From Taudactylus pleione (Eukaryota; Chordata; Amphibia; Anura; Myobatrachidae), in assembly GCA_031769625.1 (NCBI GenBank), contig JAUIMM010000016.1:14086001-14150000 (forward strand): a stretch of 64,000 nt of DNA, given 5' to 3'. The stretch's first letter is position 1; each line of letters starts with the position of its first letter. Below are positions 1-10,061 of this stretch, in pieces. A program made the translations under genes and the position numbers. The notes beneath the pieces are model-generated. The model did no database searches, was not told the origin of the DNA, and saw nothing but the letters and a program-made list of their open reading frames with translations.

Positions 1-540
1 TCCAGTACACTAGTTGAAAGGTCTGGCTCACACATGGCACCCGTTGACACACTTTCACTCTCCTCGGGGATTTGTGATTTCAATTTCTCAGGGCACAGTT
101 GGCTTTTCCTGAGCTGTCTTACTCTTCTTAACTTTCAATTTTTTAATGGTACCACCACCACCACTACTACTACTACAAGCAAAATGGCTATCAGAACCAG
201 CAGCCAAGGCCTTTCCTTGCCACTTCGTGTAGTGAATGGCATATTGCAAATTTTTTGTTTACAGGCAACTTGTCTTTTGATTTTTTTCTTTACTACAGTA
301 AAAGTAGCTCTACCATATCCATGGCGTCACTTAAACCCTGGGACACGGGCCTTCATAGAGGACGAGGAAGTTGACTGCCTTGCATTATCATGATAACTGC
401 TGGCGGCAGCTACAACATGTGGTTCTTGGCTTTGCTCTCCTGTCATGTAACACCCCTCCATATTTTCTGCGGTCTTGAAGCAGTGTCACAAGCACCAATA
501 GTGTAGCCAAGGTGCGGTTACAAAATTCCCACACGTGCAG
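1..540. other. No recognisable gene; short trinucleotide run
   Basis: I see no feature with family support. A short imperfect ACC/ACT trinucleotide tract lies near 150-178. A 119-codon open frame on the + strand (34-393) shows no domain, contains a low-complexity threonine run from the trinucleotide tract, and is probably chance. Confidence 0.4.
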
Positions 541-597
541 TCATGCGCACACAGGAAAAAAAAATAGGCAAAATACACTATTTTTGTTTCGTTTTTT

Positions 598-1060
598 TGG
601 GTCCAGAACTTGGGCCCAGAGCACAGATTGATGACGACTGGAGTCGGGCAGCACTAGGTTGCGTTGCTGTATCTTGAGTGGCTAAGCCTAACATGCGCAC
701 ACACACTGTATTTTTTTTTGTCTAATTTTTTTCTTTGTGTGCATGTTGACTTAGCTGCAAAAGATACAGCAACGCAAGCTAGTGCTGCCTGACTCCAGTC
801 ATCCTCAATCTGTGCTCTTGGCCCAAGTTCAGGACCCAAAAAAAAATAAAAAAATAGTGTAATTTTTTTGTCTAACTTTTTTTCTCTATTTGTTTTTGGG
901 TCCAGAACTTGGGCCAAGAGCACAGATTGAGGATGACTGGAGTCAGGCAGCACTAGCTTGCGTTGCTGTATCTTGTGCGGCTAACCCTAACATGCACACA
1001 CAGAAAAAAAATTAAAAGACAATTTTTTTTTTCGGGTCCAGAACTTGGGCCCAGATGGAT
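598..1060. repeat. Dispersed ~105-bp repeat in direct and inverted copies
   Basis: A unit starting GGGTCCAGAACTTGGGCC occurs on + at about 598-707 and again at about 897-1001, and as an inverted copy at about 740-836. A partial fourth copy begins near 1036. The copies are separated by A/T-rich spacers, so the locus can fold into a large imperfect hairpin. Open frames here are by-products of the repeat. The family is unidentified. Confidence 0.65.
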
Positions 1061-1239
1061 GCAGCAAACAGCACAGCACCAGCCCAGGTGGACACAGCAG
1101 ACAGCACAGCAGTGACAGCTCCAGATGGAACAGCAGTGCACCAGCCCAGGACACAGCAGACAGAACCAGCATAGGTAAGTAGTACTACCAGCACAGGTAA
1201 GTAGTAGTACCTCTCCCAGCCCTACACTACCCACCCTCC

Positions 1240-1466
1240 CTGTTCAGTCTCCACAGCCGGAGTGAAATGGCGGCCGCCACCGGGTCCCTAAAATACATAG
1301 AGACGAAAGCTTGCGAGCCGCGAGATTTCGTCTCTATTGTTTTGCCTCGGTTTGAGCTCTGGGGCCGGCGGGGGAACCGAACGCACGTTCGCTTCTCACC
1401 CCGGATCTCAAAATTCGGGTGGGTTCGGATCTCTGAGATCCGAACCCGATCATCTCTAGTTGACAT
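1240..1466. mobile_element. Non-autonomous DNA transposon fragment (GC-rich, palindromic)
   Basis: This GC-rich block contains internal palindromes (for example GGATCTCTGAGATCC near 1428) and ends with an inverted-repeat-like terminus reading TAGAGATGATCGGGTTCGG on the minus strand. The mirror-image left terminus was not found, so it looks like a partial copy. A similar TAGAGATG / CATCTCTA terminus bounds the element at 61394-61737. The superfamily is not determined. Confidence 0.45.
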
Positions 1467-1949
1467 TTGATTTGTGTAGAAAAATGTCTACTCACAATGG
1501 TCACAACTGTAGCTCAGACATAATCTGTTCTAGTAACTTTGTCCTATACATCTGTTAATGTTGGCATTATGCCTTACATGAGGCAGTTGCATTCTGGAGT
1601 TAATATTCTTTTATTACATTGATATCTAATTCATACCATCTATATGTGAAATAGTGACCTTTTTGGTGTTGCTTGGCAAGCCAACTTGATCTCGCAGCTA
1701 TATACATACCTACACCGTTGGGTAAAATATATAGGTAATGGACCTTTTATATATGAATAACAGACTTGATTTATTAGTGTTTTATTCCAATATAAATATG
1801 AGCGACAACTGTAGTGGTGCTGGACAGTTTGGCTACATGTGGGCTAATTCAGAAAAGACAATCTAGTGTATCAAACACAGCTTGTGCAAATTATAAATGT
1901 TCTAATAGATAAGATCATGACTGGTGCATAGCTATACCGGGATATACTT

Positions 1950-4615
1950 TATTTAGGAAGGACAGAATGGGATGAATAGGAGGAGGAGTAGCAATGTATT
2001 TCAAGGAAAGCATAAATACTACGTTAATACATAATGTTGAAGAAAAAAAGAGTCCCTTTGGGTGACTATAGAAACGGGAGAAAATTATTCTGTGTATTGG
2101 AGTGATCTACAGACCACCAGGTCAGGCAGAGGAACTGGACAATAAACTATTACAGGACATCACTTAAATGGCATTAAAAGGTTATAATCATGGGAGATTT
2201 TAATCTACCCGATATAAACTGGGAGGTGTCTGTGGCAAGTTTCACTAGCAATAGGGACATCCTGAATTCATTGCAGGGAGCCTCCCTCCAGCAATTGGTG
2301 AGGGAGCCCACTCGGAAAGACGCAATATTAGACTTAATACTTACAAATGGAGACAGAATATGATGTAAAAGTGGATAAAAATCTGGGATCCAGTGATCAT
2401 CAAGCAGTATGGTTCAGAATAAAGACAGATACTGACTCACCCCATACAAAAACAAAGGTGTTAGATTTTAGGAAGGCTGATTTTGCAGGGATGGGAAGAT
2501 TTGTAAGCGAATCTTTGGCAGAGTGGAGGAACTTGAAAGGCGTGCAGGTGAGGTGGGAAAATTTAAAAAGTGCAATATTAAAGGAAACAGACCTTTGTAT
2601 CAAAAGGGTTAGGAAAACCAGAAGGAAAAGGAACCCAGTGTGGTTTGGGAAAGAGGTAGCACGTATTGTGAAAGCAAAAAAGATGGCCTTTAGGAAATAC
2701 AAGCAGATGCAAGATAATGAGGACAAAGAGGTGTATCTTGTAAAACAGAAGGAGGCTAAGGAGGTAATCAGATGTGCAAAGGCAAAAGCTGAGGAGAAAA
2801 TGGCACAGTCTGTAGGTAAAGGGGGCAAAACTTTTTAAGTAAGGGAAAGGAAAAAACAAAAAGTGGAATAAAAAGACTAAAGACAGAAAGAGGGAGTCTT
2901 GTTGAGGGAGACAATGTAATAGCTGATCATCTTAATGATTATTTTTGTTCAGTATTCACTACTGATAGAGAGGGAAAGGGGTCACAGTTAAGTTGCAGGT
3001 GTAATCAGAAACATAAGGTAGGAACAAGCACATTTATAGAGGAGAAGATCCTAACTAAACTGAAAGTGGATAAATCATTAGGGCCAGCTGGGATACATCC
3101 AAAGATAATAAAAAAGCTTAAAGGGGTGCTGGTAACACCATTAACAGAATTATTCAACCAGTCACTAGCTACTGGAGTAATTCCAAAGGACTGAAAAAGA
3201 GCAAATGTCCCACTGCACAAAAGTGGAAGCAAGGAAGAGGCAAGCAACTACCGACCAGTGAGCCTTACATCTGTAGTAGGGAAATTGATGGAAACACTCT
3301 TAAAAGAAAGAGTTGTAGATTATCTCAAATTGAGCAATTACCAGGATCCCAAACAGCATGGATTTACTGGGGGGAGATCATGTCAAACAAATCTGACTGA
3401 CTTTTTTGACTGGGTCACTAAGGAAATAGATAAAGCAGGGGCCATAGATATAGCTTATCTAGACTTTAGTAAGGCTTTTGACACTGTTCCATATCGCAGA
3501 CTGTTAAATAAACTGGAAAGCATGGGGATTGGATACAAAGATAGTTGTATGGATAAGATCATGGCTGCAGGATAGGAAACAGAGTTGTAGTAAACTGAGT
3601 GCAGTCTCAAGAGGGAAATGTTACCAGTGGAGTACCTCAGGGATCTGAACTTGGACCAGTGCTTTTTAATAAATTTGTGACATTGCAAATGGTATTGAAG
3701 GGAAACTATGCCTTTTTGCAGATGACACAAAGGTATGCAACAGGGTAGACACACCAGGAGGGGTAAAACAAATGATTGATGATCTAGGTAGACTAGAGGA
3801 ATGGTCAATAACGTGGCAAGTACAGTTTAATGCCAAAAAATGCAAGATCATGCACTTGGGTCTCAAAAATCCAAAGGCTATATATAGTATTAATGGCACT
3901 ATACTGGAAACTACTGAAGAGGAAAGGGATCTAGGAATCACTATTTCAGGTGACTTAAAGGCATGCAAACATTGTAACAAAGCAATGAGGAAGGCAAGTC
4001 AGATGCTTGGTTGCATAGGGAGAGGAATCAGTAGCAGAAAGAAAGAAGTGATAATGCCACTGTATAGGTCATTGGTACATCCTCATCTCGAATACTGTGT
4101 GCAGTTCTGGAGGCCATATCTCCAGAAGGATATTAATACATTAGAGACTGTACAAAGAAGGGCAACTAAAATGGTACAAGATCTACACCACAAAACGTAC
4201 CAGGAAAGACTAAAAGATCTTAATATGTATAGTTTGGAGCAGAGAAGGGCTAGGGGGGACATGATAGAACGTTCAAATATATAAAGGGTTTTAGCAAGGT
4301 AAAGGAAGTAGACATTCTTCAAAGAAAGTATTAGAACAAGAGGACATGTTCTGAAACTGGAGGGTGGTAGGTTCAGGGGAAATTTGAGGAAAAATTACTT
4401 CACAGAAAGGGTAGTGGACAGGTGGAATAGCCTCCCATCAGGGGTGGTAGAGGCTAAGACAGAGCAATTTAAACATGCATGGGATAGACATAAGGCTATC
4501 CTTCAGAAACAGTAAGGATCAATAAGGGTTGAGGTAACAGTATGTTTAAAAATGGGGCAGTCTAGATGGGCCAAGTGGTTCTTATCTGCCCTCAAATTCT
4601 ATGTTTCTATATAAT
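1950..4615 (+). mobile_element. CR1-clade non-LTR retrotransposon (LINE), decayed
   Basis: The element reads 5' to 3' on the + strand: part of an apurinic-like endonuclease, then reverse transcriptase, then a 3' untranslated tail ending in ATTCTATGTTTCTAT, typical of CR1-group 3' ends, which terminate in short ATTCTRTG-type repeats rather than poly(A). The 5' end is truncated, as is usual for LINEs. No target duplication was identified. It sits upstream of element A with about 700 bp of unassigned sequence between them. Confidence 0.85.
1975..4284 (+). pseudogene. CR1 ORF2 remnant: endonuclease + reverse transcriptase
   Basis: In the family this protein nicks target DNA and reverse-transcribes the LINE RNA onto the nick. 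Endonuclease motifs are visible: IYRPPG near 2109, GDFNLPDINW near 2194, then SSDHQAVW near 2390 (the SDH catalytic motif). Reverse transcriptase follows with HGFTGGRSC and the A-box YLDFSKAFDTV near 3457-3490. The later part (3772-4284) has the thumb-like tail with RDLGITIS and the C-terminal RRATKM region. At least four frameshifts or stops split it into open stretches at about 2347-2838, 3258-3575 and 3772-4284. The catalytic FADD-type segment lies near 3715 in a disrupted frame. It cannot encode a working protein. Confidence 0.85.
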
Positions 4616-5340
4616 GGTATAAATGTGTGTGTATAATGCAGTAGTAACATTACAGTATAGATGCCATTAAGCCTGTTGATGGGGTCTCAAAAATAATGTA
4701 GTGATTTCTGATGGAGAGTTTGGGTGCAGGAGGAGGGCAGTGTGGAGATGTAAATAGTTATAGCAAGAGGTATGTCTGCTTTTACATACAAGTAAGTGCT
4801 ATTATATTACCTGACACCTCATTGCTTTGAGGGAAAAAAAGTGGAGAAGTGTAGCTATTTTATCTTATTCTGTTACCTACATAAGAGTCCACCAAGGTAT
4901 AACCACTGTACTGTGACTGCACGTTACATCCGAAATCCCTTTTGTTTTGGAGACGCCATCAAAAGTTTAAGGAGTCCGTGCTGTAATAATTTATTGTATT
5001 CTAACCAGACCTTTTCACACTGTTCTACTTATTACCCACTTTTGTTATAGGCATCTGAGTTGTTTTCTATGTGGCTAGATTTTCTTCTTTACTCATATAT
5101 TAAGCTGGGATACCCATTACTTTGGCAGCTCACAACACATTCTTCAAACATATCTGTGTACCAGTCGTTTGTCCAGGGCCAATGTGACCACAAGTCAGAC
5201 CTCAGTGCTTGCCTACTGCACCAGGGAAGGGGGGCATCTAAAACTGTCATCCAGTGCACTTTTTCAATTTACAACAGCAGTATGCTCTTCCATCTTGGAT
5301 CTCTACGGATGACAAGGATCCAATCTTGTTTGCAATTTCC
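4616..5340. other. No recognised feature
   Basis: This stretch between the CR1 tail and the truncated 3' LTR of element A has ordinary base composition. I see no coding domain, terminal inverted repeat or tandem array in it. Confidence 0.4.
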
Positions 5341-5759
5341 CTGGTATTCACCAGAGATGTTATAGGCACACAGGTAAAGGTGGTAACACTGCTGCTGTAC
5401 GGATGAATAGGAACCTGGAGCGGGAACTCACTAAGGCACGCTAGGAGACAACCATTGTTCAGGCAATTTCCCATAACCTGTGGGACAGTTTTATACCCAG
5501 GGGAACCCTTAGACAGGTGCACAGCATCAGCTGGAAACGAGCCTATCAGGAGGAAGGATCCAGTCACATGGGCCGACTGTCATGGCGGCACCCATGTCCG
5601 GATTTGAGATGCCGGACACCAGCCCTCCAGGAAGCCACAGCAAGCGGGGAGAATCCTCAGCTTCTCCCCCGCCGTCGCGCAGGCCGACCGACCACCCAGG
5701 ATGAAAGGGGAAGCCGGTGGTGCGGTAAGCTGGCACCGATCCCCGGCTGAGCCCTGACA
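5341..5759 (-). repeat. 3' LTR of element A, truncated
   Basis: This segment matches 10738-11143 almost base for base and ends (+) in CCCTGACA, i.e. the LTR starts TGTCAGGG on the minus strand. The match stops abruptly at about 5341, just past one copy of the 55-bp unit that is tandemly repeated in the 5' LTR. The rest of the LTR is missing, presumably by deletion. Confidence 0.85.
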
Positions 5760-6063
5760 GTACCCCCTCCTTTAAGGGTGGGCACTGAACACCCACCAGG
5801 CTTATCTGGGAATCGCCTATGAAAACTCTGGATTAGTCGCGGAGCGTGTACATCAGAGGCTCTGATCCAGGCCCTTTCCTCGGGGCCGTAGCCCTTCCAA
5901 TCAATGAGATATTGAAGGGTGTGGAATCTGTACTGGTAATCCAAGATCTTTTCCACCTCAAATTCAGTGCCTTGTAATGTCTTGACTTGAGGCAATTTAG
6001 GGGAACACTTCTGAAAACGATTGAGCACCAGGGGCCGTAAGAGAAACATGAAAAGTATTTCAA
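5657..6063 (-). pseudogene. Integrase C-terminus with chromodomain, element A
   Basis: This frame carries a clear chromodomain: [10 protein letters not shown], then [17 protein letters not shown]. The family uses this module to steer integration toward particular chromatin marks. It follows the integrase piece at 6060-6695 in a shifted frame, so one indel separates them. The frame runs through the polypurine tract and about 100 bp into the 3' LTR before stopping at 5657, so the natural stop codon may lie in the LTR or have been lost. The domain identity is secure; the stop position is uncertain. Confidence 0.8.
5760..5775 (-). promoter_or_regulatory. Polypurine tract of element A
   Basis: Directly abutting the 3' LTR, the minus strand reads AAAGGAGGGGGTAC. 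A purine-rich tract here primes plus-strand DNA synthesis in LTR retrotransposons. Element B has the same arrangement at 53414-53428. Confidence 0.8.
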
Positions 6064-6695
6064 ATCTTCATTTGAGGGGGAAGTTCCAATTTATAAGTTA
6101 CTGGACTGATTATCTTAATGATATGATATGGACCGATAAAACGCGGAGCAAGTTTCATGGACGGGACTCTTAAGCGAATATTTTTGGAAGATAACCAGGC
6201 CCTGTCCCCGACTCTCAACAGGGGAACCGCCAAACGTTTCCTGTCCGCAAATTTTTTGTAATTCCTAGAAGATTGCTTTAGAGATAAGTGAATTTTATTC
6301 CATAGAACTGAGAAGGATTGAATCTCTTGATTCACAGCTGGAACATCTATAGATGGAAGCTTCTGGAAATCTGGAACTCGTGGATGTCTACCAAAAACCG
6401 TAAAAAAAGGAGTGGATTTAGAGGAAGAATGGAATTTAAAGTTATGAGAAAACTCTGCCCATGGCAGGAGGTCCACCCAATCATCCTGGGAAGATGACAC
6501 AAAGAGCCTAATGAAGGTTTCCAGCTCTTGATTGACCCTTTCCGTTTGACCATTCGACTGTGGGTGGTAGGCTGAGGAAAAGTTCAGTTTGATTCCACAG
6601 GTACTACACAGGGCTCTCCAGAATTTGGCTGTAAATTGAACACCTCGATCAGAGACTATTTCCCTGGGGAGACCGTGTAATCTGAAGATGTCTCG
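6060..6695 (-). pseudogene. Integrase catalytic core (second half), element A
   Basis: It continues the integrase after a frameshift in a T-rich run near 6700. Visible features are the second catalytic aspartate (SDRGVQF), HPQSNGQTERVNQELE with the catalytic glutamate, a WAEFSHNF segment, and a C-terminal GDRAWLSSKN / RFIGPYHI region (the GPY/F-type module before the chromodomain). The open stretch beginning with methionine covers 6060-6500; the rest lacks a start because the true start is in the upstream frame. Enzymatically it would cut and join element cDNA into host DNA. Confidence 0.8.
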
Positions 6696-9126
6696 AATAA
6701 AAAAAATTTGCTAATTGAGGAGCAGAAGGAAGGCCAACGAGCGGGATAAAATGTGCCATTTTAGAAAAGCGATCCACGACCACCCATACCGTGTTATGTC
6801 CCTTGCACCGAGGTAATTCAGAAATAAAATCCATTGAGATGTGGGTCCAAGGAGCAGTTGGGATAGACAAGGGACGAAGAGGACCAACCATCTGTCTACG
6901 TGGAGTTTTATGTTGGGCGCATTTGATACAGGAGCGGACAAACTCCGTGACATCCTTCTTCATGGTTGGCCACCAGTACGATCGAAGTAAGAACTGGTAG
7001 GTTTTGGTGATTCCGGTGTGACCTGCGAACAAGGATGCATGAGCCCAAACCAGCAATTTTTTACGTAACTTAGGAGGTACAAAAATTTTCCCAGGTGGCG
7101 AGGACACTACTTGAGTAGGAGCAAATACAATTGGGTCAAAAATGGAATGAACTTGAGAACACTCCTCCTCCTCCAAGTTAGTCATGAAGGAGCGAGATAA
7201 TGCATCGGCCTTCTTGTTCAACACCCCAGGACGAAACTGGAGTTTTAAATCAAACCTAGAAAAAAAAAGTGACCATCGCGCCTGCCTGGCATTTAACCGG
7301 TGTGCAGTTTGTAGATAGATCAGATTCTTATGGTCTGTAATAATCGTGACAGGAAATTTGGCCCCTTCCAGAAGATACCGCCATTCCTCTAAGGCTAGGC
7401 GCATGGCTAGAAGTTCTTGGTCGCCAATAATATAATTTCTCTCGGCAGGGGAAAATTTATGGGAGAAAAATCCACAAGGATGCATCTTCCCATCTTCAGC
7501 AGACTGAGATAATACCGCGCCTACTCCAACGGAGGATGCGTCCACCTCCACAGTGAATGGTTTGTCTATTTGAGGCTGACAGAGAATGGGAGCTCGAGAA
7601 AAGGCACCTTTTAGGTTTTGAAAGGCTTGTACTGCTGGAACAGACCATTTAGAAGGATTGGCTCCTTTTCTTGTGAGGGAGGTAATGGGTGCTACCAGTG
7701 TAGAAAAGTGTGGAATAAACCTCCTGTAATAGTTTGCGAATCCTAGAAAACGCTGAGTACCTATTAACGACGTAGGCAGGGGCCATTCAGAGATTGCCTT
7801 TAGTTTATCAGGATCCATCTGGAGAGTCCCCCCGGAGATAATATGGCCTAAAAAAGGTACTGAAGTTTGGTGAAACATACATTTGGAAAGTTTCCCGAAG
7901 AGGTGATGAGTGCGAAGGCGGAACAATACCTCCCGTACATGAAGACGATGACTCTGTAAATCTCTGGAAAAGATTAAAATATCATCGAGATAAATCACAA
8001 CAAATTTATGAAGAATATCCCGGAAGACCTCGTTGACGTAACCTTGAAAAATAGCTGGTGCATTACAAAGACCGAAGGGCATTACGAGGTACTCAAAGTG
8101 TCCGTCTCTGGTATTGAACGCGGTTTTCCACTCGTCCCCGGTTTTAATTCGAATCAGATTATACGCACCACGTAGATCCAGCTTCGTGAAAACCTGAGCC
8201 CCTTGAACCTTATCAAACAGTTCTGAAATTAAAGGTAGCGGGTACCGATTTTTTATGGTGATTTGATTTAACCCTCGATAATCTATACAGGGGCAGAGTC
8301 CACCATCCTTTTTCCCTACAAAAAAGAAACCTGCCCCTGCCGGAGAAGAAGAAGGCCGAATGAATCCTTTAGCAAAGTTTTCCTTAATGTATTCCTCCAT
8401 GGCCGCGGTCTCAGGCACGGACAAAGGGTAAACACGGCCACGTGGAGGACTTTTCCCAGGAAGCAAATCGATGGCACAATCCCAAGGTCGATGCGGAGGC
8501 AGTTTATCTGCGGCTTGTTCACAAAATACGTCAGCGAAGTCTTGATAAGCCTCGGGCAAGCCCGGCTGGGGGGAGTGTTTAGAAGACTCTGGTTGAAGGG
8601 ACTTCTTAGCCGAGTTGGCAACCATCGCTTGGTTACATACTGGAACGACCTTGGTCAAACAATCTTGGAAACACTGTGAACCCCAGGATAGGATTTGCAT
8701 AGCATCCCAGTTGAACACAGGATTGTGTTTTCTCAACCAGGGCAGCCCTAATACCAGCTCATAGGAGGATTCGGGTAACTCAAAAAATTCCAGCATTTCA
8801 TGATGTAGGCACCCAATTTGGACAGACACCGGATGAGAGAGTGAAGAAATGGGTAACCCCACCAGAGTTTTACCATCTAGACCGGACAGTAACAATTTAT
8901 TAGGTAGGGAAACGACTGGAATACCCAAGGTGTGAATCAATCTCTCTGCAATAAAATTACCAGCAGCACCAGAATCAATTAAAGCGTGAACCTTTCTTGT
9001 CCTGGACTTATGGGAAAGCAACACTACTAAAAGACTTTCGGATAATTGGGATGGCTTGAGAATAACCCCCAACTGAATGCTCCCTACTTCAGTCAGGGTT
9101 TCGCATTTCCCGCAAGTAAAGGACAA
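6649..9126 (-). CDS. pol: Pol of element A: protease, reverse transcriptase, RNase H, integrase N-terminus
   Basis: A single 825-codon frame. In order: aspartic protease with DSGAAGNF; reverse transcriptase with [17 protein letters not shown], the [10 protein letters not shown] block and catalytic YLDD (VVIYLDDILIF); RNase H with VEVDASSVGVGAVLSQ; then the integrase HHCC zinc domain (HASLFAGHTG to CIKCAQHK) and the first catalytic aspartate (SMDFISELP). The frame ends early at 6649 through a frameshift, leaving the rest of integrase in another frame. It lies in the -1 frame relative to gag, overlaps it by 34 nt, and has no ATG at its head, so it is expected to be made as a Gag-Pol fusion. The protein copies element RNA into cDNA inside particles. 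Confidence 0.92.
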   Translation of the reverse strand: MSFTCGKCETLTEVGSIQLGVILKPSQLSESLLVVLLSHKSRTRKVHALIDSGAAGNFIAERLIHTLGIPVVSLPNKLLLSGLDGKTLVGLPISSLSHPVSVQIGCLHHEMLEFFELPESSYELVLGLPWLRKHNPVFNWDAMQILSWGSQCFQDCLTKVVPVCNQAMVANSAKKSLQPESSKHSPQPGLPEAYQDFADVFCEQAADKLPPHRPWDCAIDLLPGKSPPRGRVYPLSVPETAAMEEYIKENFAKGFIRPSSSPAGAGFFFVGKKDGGLCPCIDYRGLNQITIKNRYPLPLISELFDKVQGAQVFTKLDLRGAYNLIRIKTGDEWKTAFNTRDGHFEYLVMPFGLCNAPAIFQGYVNEVFRDILHKFVVIYLDDILIFSRDLQSHRLHVREVLFRLRTHHLFGKLSKCMFHQTSVPFLGHIISGGTLQMDPDKLKAISEWPLPTSLIGTQRFLGFANYYRRFIPHFSTLVAPITSLTRKGANPSKWSVPAVQAFQNLKGAFSRAPILCQPQIDKPFTVEVDASSVGVGAVLSQSAEDGKMHPCGFFSHKFSPAERNYIIGDQELLAMRLALEEWRYLLEGAKFPVTIITDHKNLIYLQTAHRLNARQARWSLFFSRFDLKLQFRPGVLNKKADALSRSFMTNLEEEECSQVHSIFDPIVFAPTQVVSSPPGKIFVPPKLRKKLLVWAHASLFAGHTGITKTYQFLLRSYWWPTMKKDVTEFVRSCIKCAQHKTPRRQMVGPLRPLSIPTAPWTHISMDFISELPRCKGHNTVWVVVDRFSKMAHFIPLVGLPSAPQLANFFYSRHLQITRSPQGNSL

Positions 9127-10046
9127 TTCCTCAGGATGTGGTTAGGTGCAGCGCAGTAGATACACAATTTATTTTGGAAGCGTCTATTGCACTCTGCCGG
9201 GGTGAGTTTGGCTCTGTTGACCTGCATTGGTTCGTCTTCACTAGCTAGGGTGAGTATAGGCGGACTAACAGCTGAAGAGCGGACTGGTAGACGTTCACCT
9301 CTTCCCCTACTAGCCCATCTTTCCCGATGGCGAAGGTCAATTTTGATACAGAGAGAGATAACGTCAGCGAAGGATTCTGGCAAATCTCTGGAGGCAAGCT
9401 CATCCTTCATCCTCTCAGAGAGCCCATGAAGGAAGGAAGCTTTAAGAGCTTCCTCGTTCCATTTTAATTCAGATGCCAAGGTCTGAAATTGGACTACATA
9501 CTGCCCCACGGACCGTGTGCCCTGTCGCACTCTGAGGAGATCAGAGGATGCAGAAGCAGAACGGCCAGGCTCGTCAAAAATTCTCTTAAATGCGGAAACA
9601 AAATCCTCGTAGGTAGATACGATGGGGTCGGCCCGTTGCCATAGAGGGGAGACCCAGACTAACGCTGCTCCTGTTAATAATGAAATCACATATGCTACTT
9701 TGGCCCGAGACGTGGGAAAGTTCTGGGGAAGACATTCGAATTGGATTTCACATTGGTTGATGAACCCGCGGCACCGCCTGGGGTCGCCATCAAACCTTTC
9801 TGGAGTGGCAAGCTGTAGTCGGGGTTTGGGAGTAGGAACCACCGGTGGAGGACCTGAAGGAGAAGGTACAGGAACTGCAGGCGGGGGAACCGGGAGAATA
9901 GAAGCCAACGTGGTTTGGATCGAAACCAGTTGCCTCGAGAGCTCCTGTAAATACTGAGCCACTTGTTGTTGTTGCGCCTCCTGGTTGTCCATCCGAGAGG
10001 TCAACTCTTGCAGAGACCCAGTACCTTGGGATCCTGCAGCCTCCAT
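9093..10046 (-). CDS. gag: Gag of element A
   Basis: A 317-codon frame from the ATG at 10046 (MEAAGSQG), 4 nt downstream of the primer-binding segment. This start is chosen because the open frame upstream of it lies inside the LTR. The N-terminal third is a glutamine-rich, probably coiled region followed by a proline-rich linker. The capsid-like middle has FDGDPRRCRGFINQC and the C-terminal capsid helices. Near the end is one CCHC zinc knuckle, CIYCAAPNHILRNC (CX2CX4HX4C), which binds RNA. It forms the particle that packages element RNA. The frame is uninterrupted. Confidence 0.9.
   Translation of the reverse strand: MEAAGSQGTGSLQELTSRMDNQEAQQQQVAQYLQELSRQLVSIQTTLASILPVPPPAVPVPSPSGPPPVVPTPKPRLQLATPERFDGDPRRCRGFINQCEIQFECLPQNFPTSRAKVAYVISLLTGAALVWVSPLWQRADPIVSTYEDFVSAFKRIFDEPGRSASASSDLLRVRQGTRSVGQYVVQFQTLASELKWNEEALKASFLHGLSERMKDELASRDLPESFADVISLCIKIDLRHRERWASRGRGERLPVRSSAVSPPILTLASEDEPMQVNRAKLTPAECNRRFQNKLCIYCAAPNHILRNCPLLAGNAKP
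9105..9111 (-). promoter_or_regulatory. Candidate -1 ribosomal frameshift site between gag and pol
   Basis: In the 34-nt overlap the minus strand reads GGGAAAT, phased in gag as G GGA AAT. This fits the X XXY YYZ slippery rule and lies 12 codons... close upstream of the gag stop. The sushi-derived mammalian gene PEG10 uses the related heptamer GGGAAAC. A downstream stimulatory structure was not worked out. Confidence 0.65.
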
Positions 10047-10049
10047 TGG

Positions 10050-10061
10050 GCCTGAACAAAC
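10050..10061 (-). promoter_or_regulatory. Primer-binding segment of element A (self-priming type)
   Basis: Immediately inside the 5' LTR the minus strand reads GTTTGTTCAGGC. It does not begin with TGG as a tRNA-primed site would. Its TTGTTCAGGC is the exact complement of GCCTGAACAA in the LTR at 10839-10848, about 30 nt downstream of the TATA box. That is the arrangement expected for Tf1-type self-priming by the transcript's own 5' end. Confidence 0.7.

Noticed and set aside
34..393. 119-codon open frame with a threonine run
   Set aside because: No domain, no related copy, and the run derives from a trinucleotide repeat.
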